Shown here: positions 7,112 to 14,130 of the stretch, piece by piece
How the letters are laid out: each line of letters opens with the position of its first letter
How positions within the stretch are numbered: the first letter of the stretch is position 1
From: Bacteroidales bacterium UBA1179
GTDB lineage: Bacteria > Bacteroidota > Bacteroidia > Bacteroidales > Bacteroidaceae
NCBI GenBank assembly: GCA_002309915.1
Contig: DBYT01000115.1
Span: forward strand, 9,798-28,365
DNA length: 18,568 bases
Direction of reading: 5' to 3'
Position numbers and translations under genes: made by a program
Notes under the pieces: generated by a model
The model's input: the letters and a program-made list of their open reading frames with translations, nothing else
Databases searched by the model: none
What the model was told of the DNA's origin: nothing

Positions 7112-7945
7112 TCAACTTAAAATGCTCTCAAGTCCCACCCTCAATTCAGGCATGGGGCGTTTTGTGTCCCTCTCAACTATAAGGGTCTTAAGACCCGCGA
7201 ACGGAAGTATCAGTTCTTCAATCTCCTTGAGCGGTATGCCTGGTCCGAAGTATTCCCTTGCAAAGAACTCCCAGAACTTTATGGCAAGGCTCTTGGGCAT
7301 ATGGAATGTCTCCTCAATGAAATCCGCGTTGCTCAGGTTGCAGCACAGATATACCATACCCAGGTCAAACAGGTGGTTGCCCCAGCAGAAATCGCCCAGG
7401 TCAATGAAATAACGCTCATTGCCCGTAAAGATGGCGTTACTGTACTGAAGGTCTCCGTGTATGGCTGTGTCCTCGTCGGGGACATCGGCGATGAAACGCT
7501 CAAGTTTGGCTTTCTGGACAGCATCGAAGAACGGGTTTTCCCTGAGAAGCCTGAAGTATCGGTCCTTTACGTTCTCGAACTGCGTGGTATCCACATGGGT
7601 TGCATGCAGTTGCAGGCACATTCCGGCAAACTCACGGGCAAACTGTCCTACCTTCTCGGGCTCGTCACCGGTAGCGCGGGAATATGATTTCTTGCCTGTG
7701 ATACGTCTGAAACGTATGCCGTAACGGCCATCATCGGTTACCACATAATCACCCGGTTCCGGTGTGGAAATGCCCATCTCATATACCTTACGGGCCAGCG
7801 TTATCTCATCCAGCGGCTGTTGTACAATGCCGGGACGATAAAGCTTGAGCATGACCGTAGGGTCTGTCTTATGGTTGAAACTCTCTCCGTTGGCACCTCC
7901 GCCGAAGAGCTCATAATCATCAAGATTTATCTTAATGGCCTCCAT
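7112..7945 (-). CDS. APH/choline-kinase-fold phosphotransferase
   Basis: I choose the ATG at 7945 (277 residues) because the family-like sequence begins there. The 23 extra residues available upstream, from 8014, are encoded by an AT-rich gap and would overlap the receptor gene's stop. The fold is that of aminoglycoside phosphotransferases and choline kinases. Visible parts are a Gly-rich loop near FGGGANGESF, an ATP-binding lysine in VMLKLYR (about Lys34), a helix-C glutamate (about Glu47), the Brenner motif HGDLQYSN (His163, Asp165, Asn170) and the metal-binding IDLGDF. It resembles a family of APH-like proteins common in anaerobic gut bacteria whose substrate is not established. Resistance to an antibiotic should not be assumed. 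It precedes the binding protein by 11 bases and is probably co-transcribed with it. Confidence 0.78.
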   Translation of the reverse strand: MEAIKINLDDYELFGGGANGESFNHKTDPTVMLKLYRPGIVQQPLDEITLARKVYEMGISTPEPGDYVVTDDGRYGIRFRRITGKKSYSRATGDEPEKVGQFAREFAGMCLQLHATHVDTTQFENVKDRYFRLLRENPFFDAVQKAKLERFIADVPDEDTAIHGDLQYSNAIFTGNERYFIDLGDFCWGNHLFDLGMVYLCCNLSNADFIEETFHMPKSLAIKFWEFFAREYFGPGIPLKEIEELILPFAGLKTLIVERDTKRPMPELRVGLESILS

Positions 7946-8010
7946 TCTGCTAAATAAAGCGCTAATATACACTTTTAGTAAAATATTAACGACTTTTTGG
8001 GGCAAAAAAG
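7946..8010 (-). promoter_or_regulatory. AT-rich gap upstream of the phosphotransferase, possible internal promoter
   Basis: This is the only gap longer than 19 bases inside the minus-strand series (65 bases) and it is strikingly AT-rich compared with the flanking genes. Read on the minus strand it contains TATATTAG, which resembles the Bacteroidota -7 consensus TAnnTTTG but misses it at the T/G end, and no clear -33 TTG lies at the usual spacing. It is therefore only a candidate promoter for the signalling genes downstream. If real, it would let genes 7945-313 be expressed separately from the TonB-dependent receptor. Confidence 0.3.
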
Positions 8011-8012
8011 TC
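7991..8012 (-). terminator. Perfect 8-bp inverted repeat at the end of the TonB-dependent receptor gene
   Basis: On the minus strand GACTTTTT and AAAAAGTC pair perfectly around a six-base loop, TGCCCC. The repeat overlaps the receptor gene's stop codon (8011-8013) and is followed by a moderately T-rich stretch. The stem is AU-rich and no unbroken run of T follows, so it is not a textbook intrinsic terminator. It may attenuate read-through, stabilise the receptor mRNA's 3' end, or be chance. Its position, followed by the AT-rich gap, is consistent with a transcript boundary. Confidence 0.35.
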
Positions 8013-10407
8013 ACTTGCCGATGTTGGCGATGATGCGCAGGTTGAGCTGCCGGCCGGTCAGGTAGTTGGGTACCGCGAACTGGGTGTTCTGTATGTCGGT
8101 TATCCAGTAATAGGAGTTGACGTTGTTGATGCCCAGCAGGTTAAGCGCGTCCACACCCATCCAGATATCTTTGAAAAATCCTGACTTGCCGTAAATATGA
8201 GGATGCTTGTCGTAGTCAAAGATCTTATATGAAAGGCCTATGTCCACACGCTTGTATGCGGGAGCCCGGAACACCTGCTTTTCGCGGCCGCTGTGGGTGG
8301 GGCCGAAAGGCAGTCCGTCGGCCAGTGAGCAGCGTAGTGACATTTTCCAGTTTTCCCGGCGGGGGAAGTAGTCAGTGAAGTAAAGTGAGAAGTTGTACAG
8401 TTGGTCGGTGGGGCGCGGCAGCCATTTGCCTGCAATGTTCTCACGAGTGCTCATAAGTGAGAATGTAAGCCAGGATGCGGTACCGGGAACAAACTCTCCG
8501 TAGAGTTTCATGTCAATACCGGCCGCATAGCCGTGGGCGCAGTTTTCTCCGTAGTAAATAATCCTTACATTATCCACATTGTAGGGAATCAGACGGTCCA
8601 GTTTCTTGTAATAGACCTCGGTGGTGAACTTGAACGGACGTCCGTAGACCAGGAAATCATAGTCACCTCCCAGTACGAACTGTACTGACCTTTGTGAGCG
8701 GATCTGCCTGTTCAGGTTTACCTGATAAATGCCGCCTGTATTGACGGTATCCTTTATCTCCTTATAGAACGGTGTCTGGTGATATACTCCTGTCGAGAAC
8801 CGGAAGGTGAAGTTGTCATTTGCGGCCGGAGTGAATCCAATCATCAGTCGGGGGCTGAAAATGACCTCATTGTTCCAACTCCACCAGGATGTGCGCAATC
8901 CCGCGTTCAGGGAGAAGAGTCCAATGCCGGTGTTGAAACGGTATGTGTCCTGAATGAATGCGGCAGCCTTGTCATTGGATACTCCATGGTCAGACTTGAG
9001 CGAGTAGATCATCTCCATGGGACCGGTCTGGGTGTAGGGCAGGGTGTAACCTGCCGAGTCACGCATCTCCCATTCCCTCATGTGGTCCGATACAGTCTCG
9101 CGGCGGTATTCCAGACCCCAACCGATGGTACCGGCCAGGTCTGTGTCATGTGTTCCCTTGAGTGATGCTGTATAGACCGTTGACTTGAGGCGGTTGCGCG
9201 CATGCTGCATGAATGAACCCACCGCCAGGCTTCCACTGCCGGTGGCCTCGTCAAGCCAGTACTGGCTGAGTATGTCAAATGATTCGCTCTCACGGCTGCT
9301 GAAAGCCGAGAGATTGAAACGGTATACGGAATTCTCCTCCTTGCGTTTTATGTCAAGCGCTCCGAACATGGTGTTGAAACGGTCGCTTTCCCAGCCGTCA
9401 TAGTAAACCTTGAATGTCTTGGGATCCTTGGCCGTGCCGAATGTGGTGGTACGGTCGGAGGGGGTGAAGTTGTAGCGGTTTACTGCCGCATTGCCTATCA
9501 GACCTATCTCCCACCTGGTGTTCGGGGTCCAGGTCATGTATGTCTGGTAATCCAGGAATGACGGGTCATACTCACCCTTGGTGTCCAGCGTCCCCAGCAG
9601 GTATCGGGTGGTCTTATACCGGACGCTGCCGGAGAAACTGAATTTGTCGTTTCCTGCCCCCACATATGCGCTTGCACCCAGAAGGCTGGCCATAAGGACT
9701 GATTCAAACTTCTGCGGACGGCGGTAGTTTATATCCAGGACCGATGACATCTTGTCGCCATAAGCCACGCTGAACCCGCCGGTTGAGAAACTGATGGACT
9801 CCACCATATCGGGGTTGATGAAACTCAGTCCCTCCTGCTGTCCTGCACGTACCAGCAGCGGACGCAGGATCTCAGTGCCGTTCACGTAGACGCTGTTCTC
9901 GTCAAAGTTGCCGCCGCGTACGTTGTACTGGCTGCTCAGTTCGTTGTGCGTGCTCACACCGGCCTGGGTTGCAATGATTGACTCCACGGAGCCTCCGCTC
10001 ACATCGGCCGTAAAACGCAATCCCTCAGAGTTGATCTGCTGCATGCCGTTTGTCTGGCGGCGGGTGGCGTTGATGTCCACGTTCTCAAGGGTGTAGTTGG
10101 AAGTGGGGAGCATTATGTCCAGTTGCACGGTATCGGGAGGGCTTATGAGGGTGCGCTTGCGTGTCTCGTGACCGACCATGCGGAATATCAGGTTAAGGGT
10201 ATCGGTCCTTGTATTGACATTGAATGAATACTCGCCCTTGAGGTTGGTCATGGCCGAGTGCAGCGTGAGTTCCTCATTGACCGTAGCAAGCTCTACAGGC
10301 TGTCCGGTCTCATCGGTCACACGTCCGTAGATATACACACGACGTGCCTGAGCAAGGGTTGCCAGGCACAACAGAATGACTGTAAGTGTATATTTTCTTA
10401 TGGACAT
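8011..10407 (-). CDS. TonB-dependent outer-membrane receptor with CarboxypepD_reg-like N-terminal domain
   Basis: This 798-residue protein starts with a signal peptide (about residues 1-22, ending LAQA). A carboxypeptidase-regulatory-like beta domain follows at about 23-105 (VYIYGRVTDETGQPVELATV). The plug lies at about 110-230, with the typical YNVRGGNFDENSVYVNG segment and SFSTGGFSVAYGDKMSS. The rest is a beta-barrel ending NLRIIANIGK. Such receptors use TonB-ExbBD energy to import ligands through the outer membrane. No SusD-type lipoprotein gene accompanies it, so it is not a SusCD glycan importer; the substrate (metal chelate, cofactor, peptide or other) cannot be read from sequence. It is the first gene of the minus-strand series, divergent from the lipoprotein gene, and separated from the next gene by 65 bases, so membership of the same operon is uncertain. 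Confidence 0.93.
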   Translation of the reverse strand: MSIRKYTLTVILLCLATLAQARRVYIYGRVTDETGQPVELATVNEELTLHSAMTNLKGEYSFNVNTRTDTLNLIFRMVGHETRKRTLISPPDTVQLDIMLPTSNYTLENVDINATRRQTNGMQQINSEGLRFTADVSGGSVESIIATQAGVSTHNELSSQYNVRGGNFDENSVYVNGTEILRPLLVRAGQQEGLSFINPDMVESISFSTGGFSVAYGDKMSSVLDINYRRPQKFESVLMASLLGASAYVGAGNDKFSFSGSVRYKTTRYLLGTLDTKGEYDPSFLDYQTYMTWTPNTRWEIGLIGNAAVNRYNFTPSDRTTTFGTAKDPKTFKVYYDGWESDRFNTMFGALDIKRKEENSVYRFNLSAFSSRESESFDILSQYWLDEATGSGSLAVGSFMQHARNRLKSTVYTASLKGTHDTDLAGTIGWGLEYRRETVSDHMREWEMRDSAGYTLPYTQTGPMEMIYSLKSDHGVSNDKAAAFIQDTYRFNTGIGLFSLNAGLRTSWWSWNNEVIFSPRLMIGFTPAANDNFTFRFSTGVYHQTPFYKEIKDTVNTGGIYQVNLNRQIRSQRSVQFVLGGDYDFLVYGRPFKFTTEVYYKKLDRLIPYNVDNVRIIYYGENCAHGYAAGIDMKLYGEFVPGTASWLTFSLMSTRENIAGKWLPRPTDQLYNFSLYFTDYFPRRENWKMSLRCSLADGLPFGPTHSGREKQVFRAPAYKRVDIGLSYKIFDYDKHPHIYGKSGFFKDIWMGVDALNLLGINNVNSYYWITDIQNTQFAVPNYLTGRQLNLRIIANIGK

Positions 10408-10533
10408 GCTTTTTTAATAACGTACAAATCTGCGTTAGAGTATAATTTCCGGACCGTGATGAGTCACTTTTTTCCATTATTTGCATAACTTGCGTCCATC
10501 CTTTGTTTTTTTTGTCCTTATCAGCAGTGTATT
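10408..10533. promoter_or_regulatory. Divergent intergenic region between receptor and lipoprotein genes
   Basis: These 126 bases must carry the start signals for both the receptor gene (minus) and the lipoprotein gene (plus). The region is AT-rich with T runs on the plus strand. The best minus-strand -7 candidate is CAGATTTG, one mismatch from TAnnTTTG, about 10 bases or more before the receptor start. No exact TAnnTTTG match was found in either direction and no clear -33 element. No long inverted repeat or known riboswitch was recognised. Confidence 0.4.
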
Positions 10534-11625
10534 ATGAGAACAGTGTTTGCAGGATTTTTATTGTCGGCGTCAATGGTAATGTCGCTGATATCGTGTTCAG
10601 AAAAGAGTGGAGAGTATTTCTCTTTCCCGGTCAAAGAGGTTGATTACCTTGGCAAGTGCGGTCCCGCAGTGAGCGGAACACCCGTAAGTTGGAGCCCGTT
10701 GGGATGCAGTGATTTCGTAATCAAGGATTCGCTGTGCATGATAGTGACGTCCGATCCCGAGGGCATGCTCAAGGTAGTTAGTCTGAATTCCAACTCCCTG
10801 ATAGGAAATTTCTGTACAAAAGGTCGCGCAGGAAACGAGTTCAACAGGATTATAGATGTCCTGGACCAGCCGTATGTGAAAGAGGGTGACATATTCTATC
10901 CCCTTATGGACAATGACTTCTTTTACAGTCCGGTCAAGGTGGTGAACATATCGGAATCGCTCCGCAAAAAGAGTACGGTCATCGGTGACACATTTGAGAC
11001 CGACGGAAGGCATTGCACTCTTCTGGACAATGACAAGAACAGACAGTTCATAGTCTACGATGTCGGCCCCGAGGAGTCTGAGAATCTGGGAGATAAGGTT
11101 CCCGAAATTTATGCTCTGGTCGAGAATGGCGTGGAGACAGAGATAGAGGTATTCCCCAAAAGAATGAAAGGTGCCGATGACAGGCTTATGTTTGCTCCGT
11201 ACGGTGGCGCGATGTTCAAGCATCCGTGCCGGAACGTCGTAGCTCAGCTCATGAGCGGCATAAATTACATACTCTTCTTTGATTTTGAAAAAAGCAAACA
11301 TTTCGCCATTCACCAGAAGGGTACGCCCTCATTTGAGGATGAATACGTCGACCTGGGTCGTGACGAGATGTTCTTTACCGATGCGGCCGTATCGGATGAT
11401 TATCTGTTTGCCCTTTACTGGAATGAGGGTAACGAATGGGGAACAAATAATCAGGACAACCGTCCTGAGATTCTGGCGTTTGACTGGAACGGAAATTTCC
11501 AGGGAGGATGCAGGCTGGCTGAACGCATTGCGTGTATTGAATATGATGCAACCCGTAACGTGATTTACGGATTGTCCAGATCAACTGAGACCATCTATAC
11601 ATACCCCAATCCCGTAAAACGGTAA
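10534..11625 (+). CDS. BF3164-like lipoprotein, predicted 6-bladed beta-propeller
   Basis: This 363-residue protein has a lipoprotein signal peptide: positive N-terminus, hydrophobic core and lipobox LISC with Cys21 as the lipidated residue. The rest is rich in short beta-strand patterns ending in Asp/Asn turns, such as the opening FPVKEVDYLGKC, a GRAGNEF motif, and a C-terminal GNFQGGCRL followed by IYGLSRSTETIYTY. This fits the BF3164/TolB-like propeller lipoproteins that are abundant in Bacteroidota, whose molecular role is unknown. The protein should sit on the outer membrane; I do not see a clear surface-export signal after the cysteine. It is transcribed divergently from the TonB-dependent receptor and lies 85 bases before the nitroreductase gene, with a hairpin between them, so it is probably a single-gene unit. 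Confidence 0.75.
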   Translation: MRTVFAGFLLSASMVMSLISCSEKSGEYFSFPVKEVDYLGKCGPAVSGTPVSWSPLGCSDFVIKDSLCMIVTSDPEGMLKVVSLNSNSLIGNFCTKGRAGNEFNRIIDVLDQPYVKEGDIFYPLMDNDFFYSPVKVVNISESLRKKSTVIGDTFETDGRHCTLLDNDKNRQFIVYDVGPEESENLGDKVPEIYALVENGVETEIEVFPKRMKGADDRLMFAPYGGAMFKHPCRNVVAQLMSGINYILFFDFEKSKHFAIHQKGTPSFEDEYVDLGRDEMFFTDAAVSDDYLFALYWNEGNEWGTNNQDNRPEILAFDWNGNFQGGCRLAERIACIEYDATRNVIYGLSRSTETIYTYPNPVKR

Positions 11626-11662
11626 AAAGTTGCGGCTTTAGCGCGCGCATACGTGCGGACGT

Positions 11663-11689
11663 TCCGAGAATTATGACTAAATTCGCGGA
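11663..11689 (+). terminator. Imperfect hairpin after the lipoprotein gene, weak terminator or leader element
   Basis: TCCGAGAATT at 11663-11672 pairs with AATTCGCGGA at 11680-11689 (nine of ten base pairs, one A-G mismatch) around a seven-base loop. A short T run lies about ten bases downstream, at 11699-11704. The distance to the T run is long for an intrinsic terminator. The hairpin could end the lipoprotein transcript or lie in the leader of the nitroreductase operon, which starts at 11711. The hexamer GCGGAC also occurs twice (11655 and 11685), so an operator is another possibility. Confidence 0.35.
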
Positions 11690-11710
11690 CAACTAATTGT
11701 TTTTCCCGTT

Positions 11711-12238
11711 ATGAATAAGTTCAGCGACCTTATAGCAACGCGCCGCAGCATGCGCAAGTTCACCACTGAGAAACTCTCTGATGAGCAGAAACAGACCATC
11801 CTGCGTGCTGCCCTGATTTCACCTACCGCCAAGAACAACCGCGGATGGGAGTTTGTGACCGTTGAGGATCCGGCTATGCTGGAGAAACTGTCCAAGTGCC
11901 GCGCCATGGGATCCGGTTTCCTGGCCGAAGCGGTGTTTGCCGTTGTGGTGTTGGGTGATCCTACAAAGAGTGACTGCTGGATAGAGGACTGTTCCATTGC
12001 TGCCATAGATATGCAGTTGCAGGCCGAGGATCTGGGCCTGGGCAGTTGCTGGTGCCATATGCGCGGCCGTGCCGATGCCGACGGCAAGAGCACCAAGCAG
12101 ACCCTGATGGAGCTGCTGGGCATCCCAGAGCAGTATGAGCCCGAGTGCATTGTGGGCGTGGGCTACAAGAATATGGACCGCAAGCCTTACGAGGACGACA
12201 AGATAGAGTGGACCAAGGTTCACAAGGAGAAGTTCTGA
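11711..12238 (+). CDS. Nitroreductase-family FMN oxidoreductase
   Basis: This 175-residue protein fits the small nitroreductase family. The N-terminal FMN-phosphate-binding signature ATRRSMRKFT is followed by a helix with SPTAKNNRGWEFV. A central AIDMQLQAEDLGLGSCW segment lies at the dimer and flavin site, and the C-terminal IVGVGYKN strand is typical. Such enzymes are cytoplasmic FMN-binding dimers that reduce nitro groups, quinones, enones or flavins with NAD(P)H; the physiological substrate cannot be inferred. Cysteines are numerous around the flavin region (DCWIEDCS, GSCWCH), which is a little unusual. It begins the plus-strand run and ends 2 bases before the DUF2520 gene, so the two are probably co-transcribed. 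Confidence 0.9.
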   Translation: MNKFSDLIATRRSMRKFTTEKLSDEQKQTILRAALISPTAKNNRGWEFVTVEDPAMLEKLSKCRAMGSGFLAEAVFAVVVLGDPTKSDCWIEDCSIAAIDMQLQAEDLGLGSCWCHMRGRADADGKSTKQTLMELLGIPEQYEPECIVGVGYKNMDRKPYEDDKIEWTKVHKEKF

Positions 12239-12240
12239 GA

Positions 12241-13011
12241 ATGAATATAGCATTGATAGGATCGGGCCGTGTGGCTACTTGCATGGGACCGCAACTCAAG
12301 GCTGCGGGACACACCATCGCTTGCGTCTACAGCCGCACTATGGCCAATGCGCTTGAGCTGGCCGATGCTCTGGGAGTTCCCGCAACGGACAGCCTGCTGA
12401 GCCTGCCTGAGGCCGATGTCTATCTTACAATGCTTACCGATGACGCTCTGGTTGAACTGGCTCCGGCCATAGTGAAGGGTAGGGAGAACGCCCTGTTCCT
12501 GCATACCGCCGGCAGCATAGCTATGGATATCTGGAAGGAGGCAGGTGCAAAGCGATACGGAGTGCTCTACGCTATGCAGACATTCTCCAAGGGCGCACAG
12601 ATTGACTGGCCCCAGGTTCCGGTATTCGTGGAGGGCTCAGATGCTGCAGAACTGGAGACAATAATACATCTGGCATCAGGCCTTTCAAAAAAGGTTACGC
12701 CCTTGAGCTCAACCGGCCGCAAGAAACTGCATATTGCTGCGGTGTTTGCCTGCAATTTTGCCAACCGGATGTATGCCATAAGCGAGGACCTGCTGGCAAC
12801 CGAGGGGGTACCTTTCAGCGTGATGCTGCCGCTGGTGCGTGAGACCGCCCGCAAGGTGGAGACCATGAGCCCGCGGGATGCCCAGACCGGACCCGCCGTA
12901 CGTGGTGACCGCAAGGTGATAAACGAGCATCTGGAACTGCTCAGGGACTATCCTGAGTACGCCCAACTTTATAAACTGATTTCTGTTGACATAAACAAGG
13001 ACCTGAAATGA
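12241..13011 (+). CDS. Rossmann-fold/DUF2520 oxidoreductase-like protein
   Basis: I start this 256-residue protein at the ATG at 12241, where the nucleotide-binding pattern MNIALIGSGRVAT begins. A longer frame from 12145 would run back inside the nitroreductase gene and adds nothing family-like. Domain order is an N-terminal Rossmann domain (about 1-115) with GSGRVA, then a helical DUF2520 domain (about 125-250) with HIAAVFACNFANRMYAIS and a PRDAQTGPAVRGD segment. The architecture resembles NADP-dependent dehydrogenases such as pyrroline-carboxylate and ketopantoate reductases, but the substrate of DUF2520 proteins is unknown. The gene overlaps the next (KdsC-like) by four bases, an ATGA overlap that implies coupled translation. 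Confidence 0.88.
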   Translation: MNIALIGSGRVATCMGPQLKAAGHTIACVYSRTMANALELADALGVPATDSLLSLPEADVYLTMLTDDALVELAPAIVKGRENALFLHTAGSIAMDIWKEAGAKRYGVLYAMQTFSKGAQIDWPQVPVFVEGSDAAELETIIHLASGLSKKVTPLSSTGRKKLHIAAVFACNFANRMYAISEDLLATEGVPFSVMLPLVRETARKVETMSPRDAQTGPAVRGDRKVINEHLELLRDYPEYAQLYKLISVDINKDLK

Positions 13012-13526
13012 TAAACTACGACCTTAAATCTATCAAAGCCCTGATCTTTGACGTTGACGGGGTGTTGAGCAAACCCATTATGTCGCTGTCACCTGAGGGT
13101 GATCCGGTACGTACGGTAAACGTAAAGGACGGTTATGCCATGCAGCTGGCCGTCAAGATGGGACTGCATCTGTGCATCATTACCGGTGCACGTGTGGAGG
13201 AGGTGCGCAAGCGCTATGAAGGTCTTGGAATTCAGGATGTCTATATCTGTTCAAAGATAAAGATCAACGACTTCAACCACTTTGTAACCAAGTATGACCT
13301 TAAGCCCGAGGAGATTCTCTACATGGGCGATGACATCCCCGACTGGCAGGTCATGAGCCAGTGCGGGCTGCCCTGCTGTCCGGCCGATGCATGCCCCGAG
13401 ATCCAGGCGCTGTGCAAGTACGTATCGCCCTACAACGGAGGTGAGGGCTGCGCCCGTGACGTGTTGGAGCAGGTGCTAAAGGTTCAGGGTAAGTGGATGA
13501 AGGACGAACACGCATTCGGCTGGTAA
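13008..13526 (+). CDS. kdsC: HAD-superfamily phosphatase, KdsC-like (3-deoxy-manno-octulosonate-8-phosphate phosphatase)
   Basis: This 172-residue protein has the small cap-less HAD fold of KdsC. Motif I is FDVDGVL (Asp15 nucleophile, Asp17 acid/base), then NVKDGYAMQLA, motif II IITGA (Thr59), a lysine around CSKIK, and motif IV MGDDIPD (Asp108, Asp109, Asp112). The family's end ADACPEI...GGEGCARD resembles KdsC's ADAHP...GGRGAVRE. KdsC removes phosphate from KDO-8-phosphate in lipopolysaccharide core synthesis. One difference is TGA where most KdsC proteins have TGR. No other KDO gene is in the window, so a related sugar-phosphate substrate is possible. It overlaps the DUF2520 gene by four bases and precedes maf by three. 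Confidence 0.83.
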   Translation: MINYDLKSIKALIFDVDGVLSKPIMSLSPEGDPVRTVNVKDGYAMQLAVKMGLHLCIITGARVEEVRKRYEGLGIQDVYICSKIKINDFNHFVTKYDLKPEEILYMGDDIPDWQVMSQCGLPCCPADACPEIQALCKYVSPYNGGEGCARDVLEQVLKVQGKWMKDEHAFGW

Positions 13527-13529
13527 GCA

Positions 13530-14114
13530 ATGGAACTCCCCTACAAGATAATACTGGCCTCAAACTCACCCCGCCGCCGCGAACTTCTGGCCGGCCTGGG
13601 ACTGGACTTTACCGTAAAGGTTATAAGCGGCATCGACGAATCCTGGCCGCACAGTCTTAAGGGTGAGGATATCCCGCTCTACATATCGCGTGAGAAAGCC
13701 GCACCCTACAAACCGCTCATCGGCCCCGATGAACTTGTAATTACGGCCGATACCATTGTCTATGTGGACGGCGAGGTGCTGGGCAAACCCCATGACAAGG
13801 CCGATGCAGTACGTATGCTAAAGCTGATTTCGGGCCGCTGGCATGAGGTGATAACGGGCGTAACGCTGATGACCTCCGCCAGGGAGCGCAGTTTTGCAGT
13901 AACCACCAAGGTAAGGTTCTGCAACCTTACGGACGATGAGATAAACCGCTACGTTGAGAGCGGCCTGCCTATGGATAAAGCCGGCGCCTACGGCATCCAG
14001 GAATGGATAGGCTACGTAGGCGTCGAGGCTATAGAGGGCAGTTATTTCAACGTGGTGGGCCTTCCGGTACAACGGCTCTACCGCGAACTCATGAACTTTT
14101 GCAAAAACGAATAA
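13530..14114 (+). CDS. maf: Maf-family nucleotide pyrophosphatase (dTTP/UTP type)
   Basis: This 194-residue protein is a complete Maf/YhdE-type pyrophosphatase. The N-terminal ILASNSPRRRELL is the phosphate-binding signature. ITADTIVYVDG (Asp74) and GKPHDKADA follow, and the C-terminal GAYGIQEWIG and NVVGLPV segments complete the nucleotide pocket. Family enzymes hydrolyse dTTP, UTP or modified pyrimidine nucleotides to the monophosphate and diphosphate in the cytoplasm, acting as house-cleaning enzymes, and some affect septum formation. It sits three bases after the KdsC-like gene. The order DUF2520, KdsC-like, Maf is familiar to me from Bacteroidota genomes, though I know of no proven functional link. 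The GH43 gene follows after 16 bases and may be partly read through from here. Confidence 0.95.
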   Translation: MELPYKIILASNSPRRRELLAGLGLDFTVKVISGIDESWPHSLKGEDIPLYISREKAAPYKPLIGPDELVITADTIVYVDGEVLGKPHDKADAVRMLKLISGRWHEVITGVTLMTSARERSFAVTTKVRFCNLTDDEINRYVESGLPMDKAGAYGIQEWIGYVGVEAIEGSYFNVVGLPVQRLYRELMNFCKNE

Positions 14115-14130
14115 TCAATAACCCTGACTT

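Noticed and set aside
6921..7412. Plus-strand open frame of 163 codons across the binding-protein/phosphotransferase junction
   Set aside because: Antisense to two genes with clear family motifs; translation is low-complexity and not protein-like.
7946..8014. 23-residue N-terminal extension of the phosphotransferase
   Set aside because: Encoded in an AT-rich gap overlapping the hairpin and receptor stop; the family-like sequence begins at 7945.
10597..11313. Long open frame (238 codons) on the minus strand opposite the lipoprotein gene
   Set aside because: It lies entirely antisense to a gene with signal peptide, lipobox and propeller-like features, and its translation shows no recognisable domain.
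12145..12240. Upstream extension of the DUF2520 protein
   Set aside because: It would be read inside the nitroreductase gene in another frame; the Rossmann motif starts exactly at the ATG at 12241.
11677..12253. Overlapping minus-strand frames of 157 and 144 codons opposite the nitroreductase gene
   Set aside because: Shadow frames of a gene with clear nitroreductase motifs; no start context or family resemblance.
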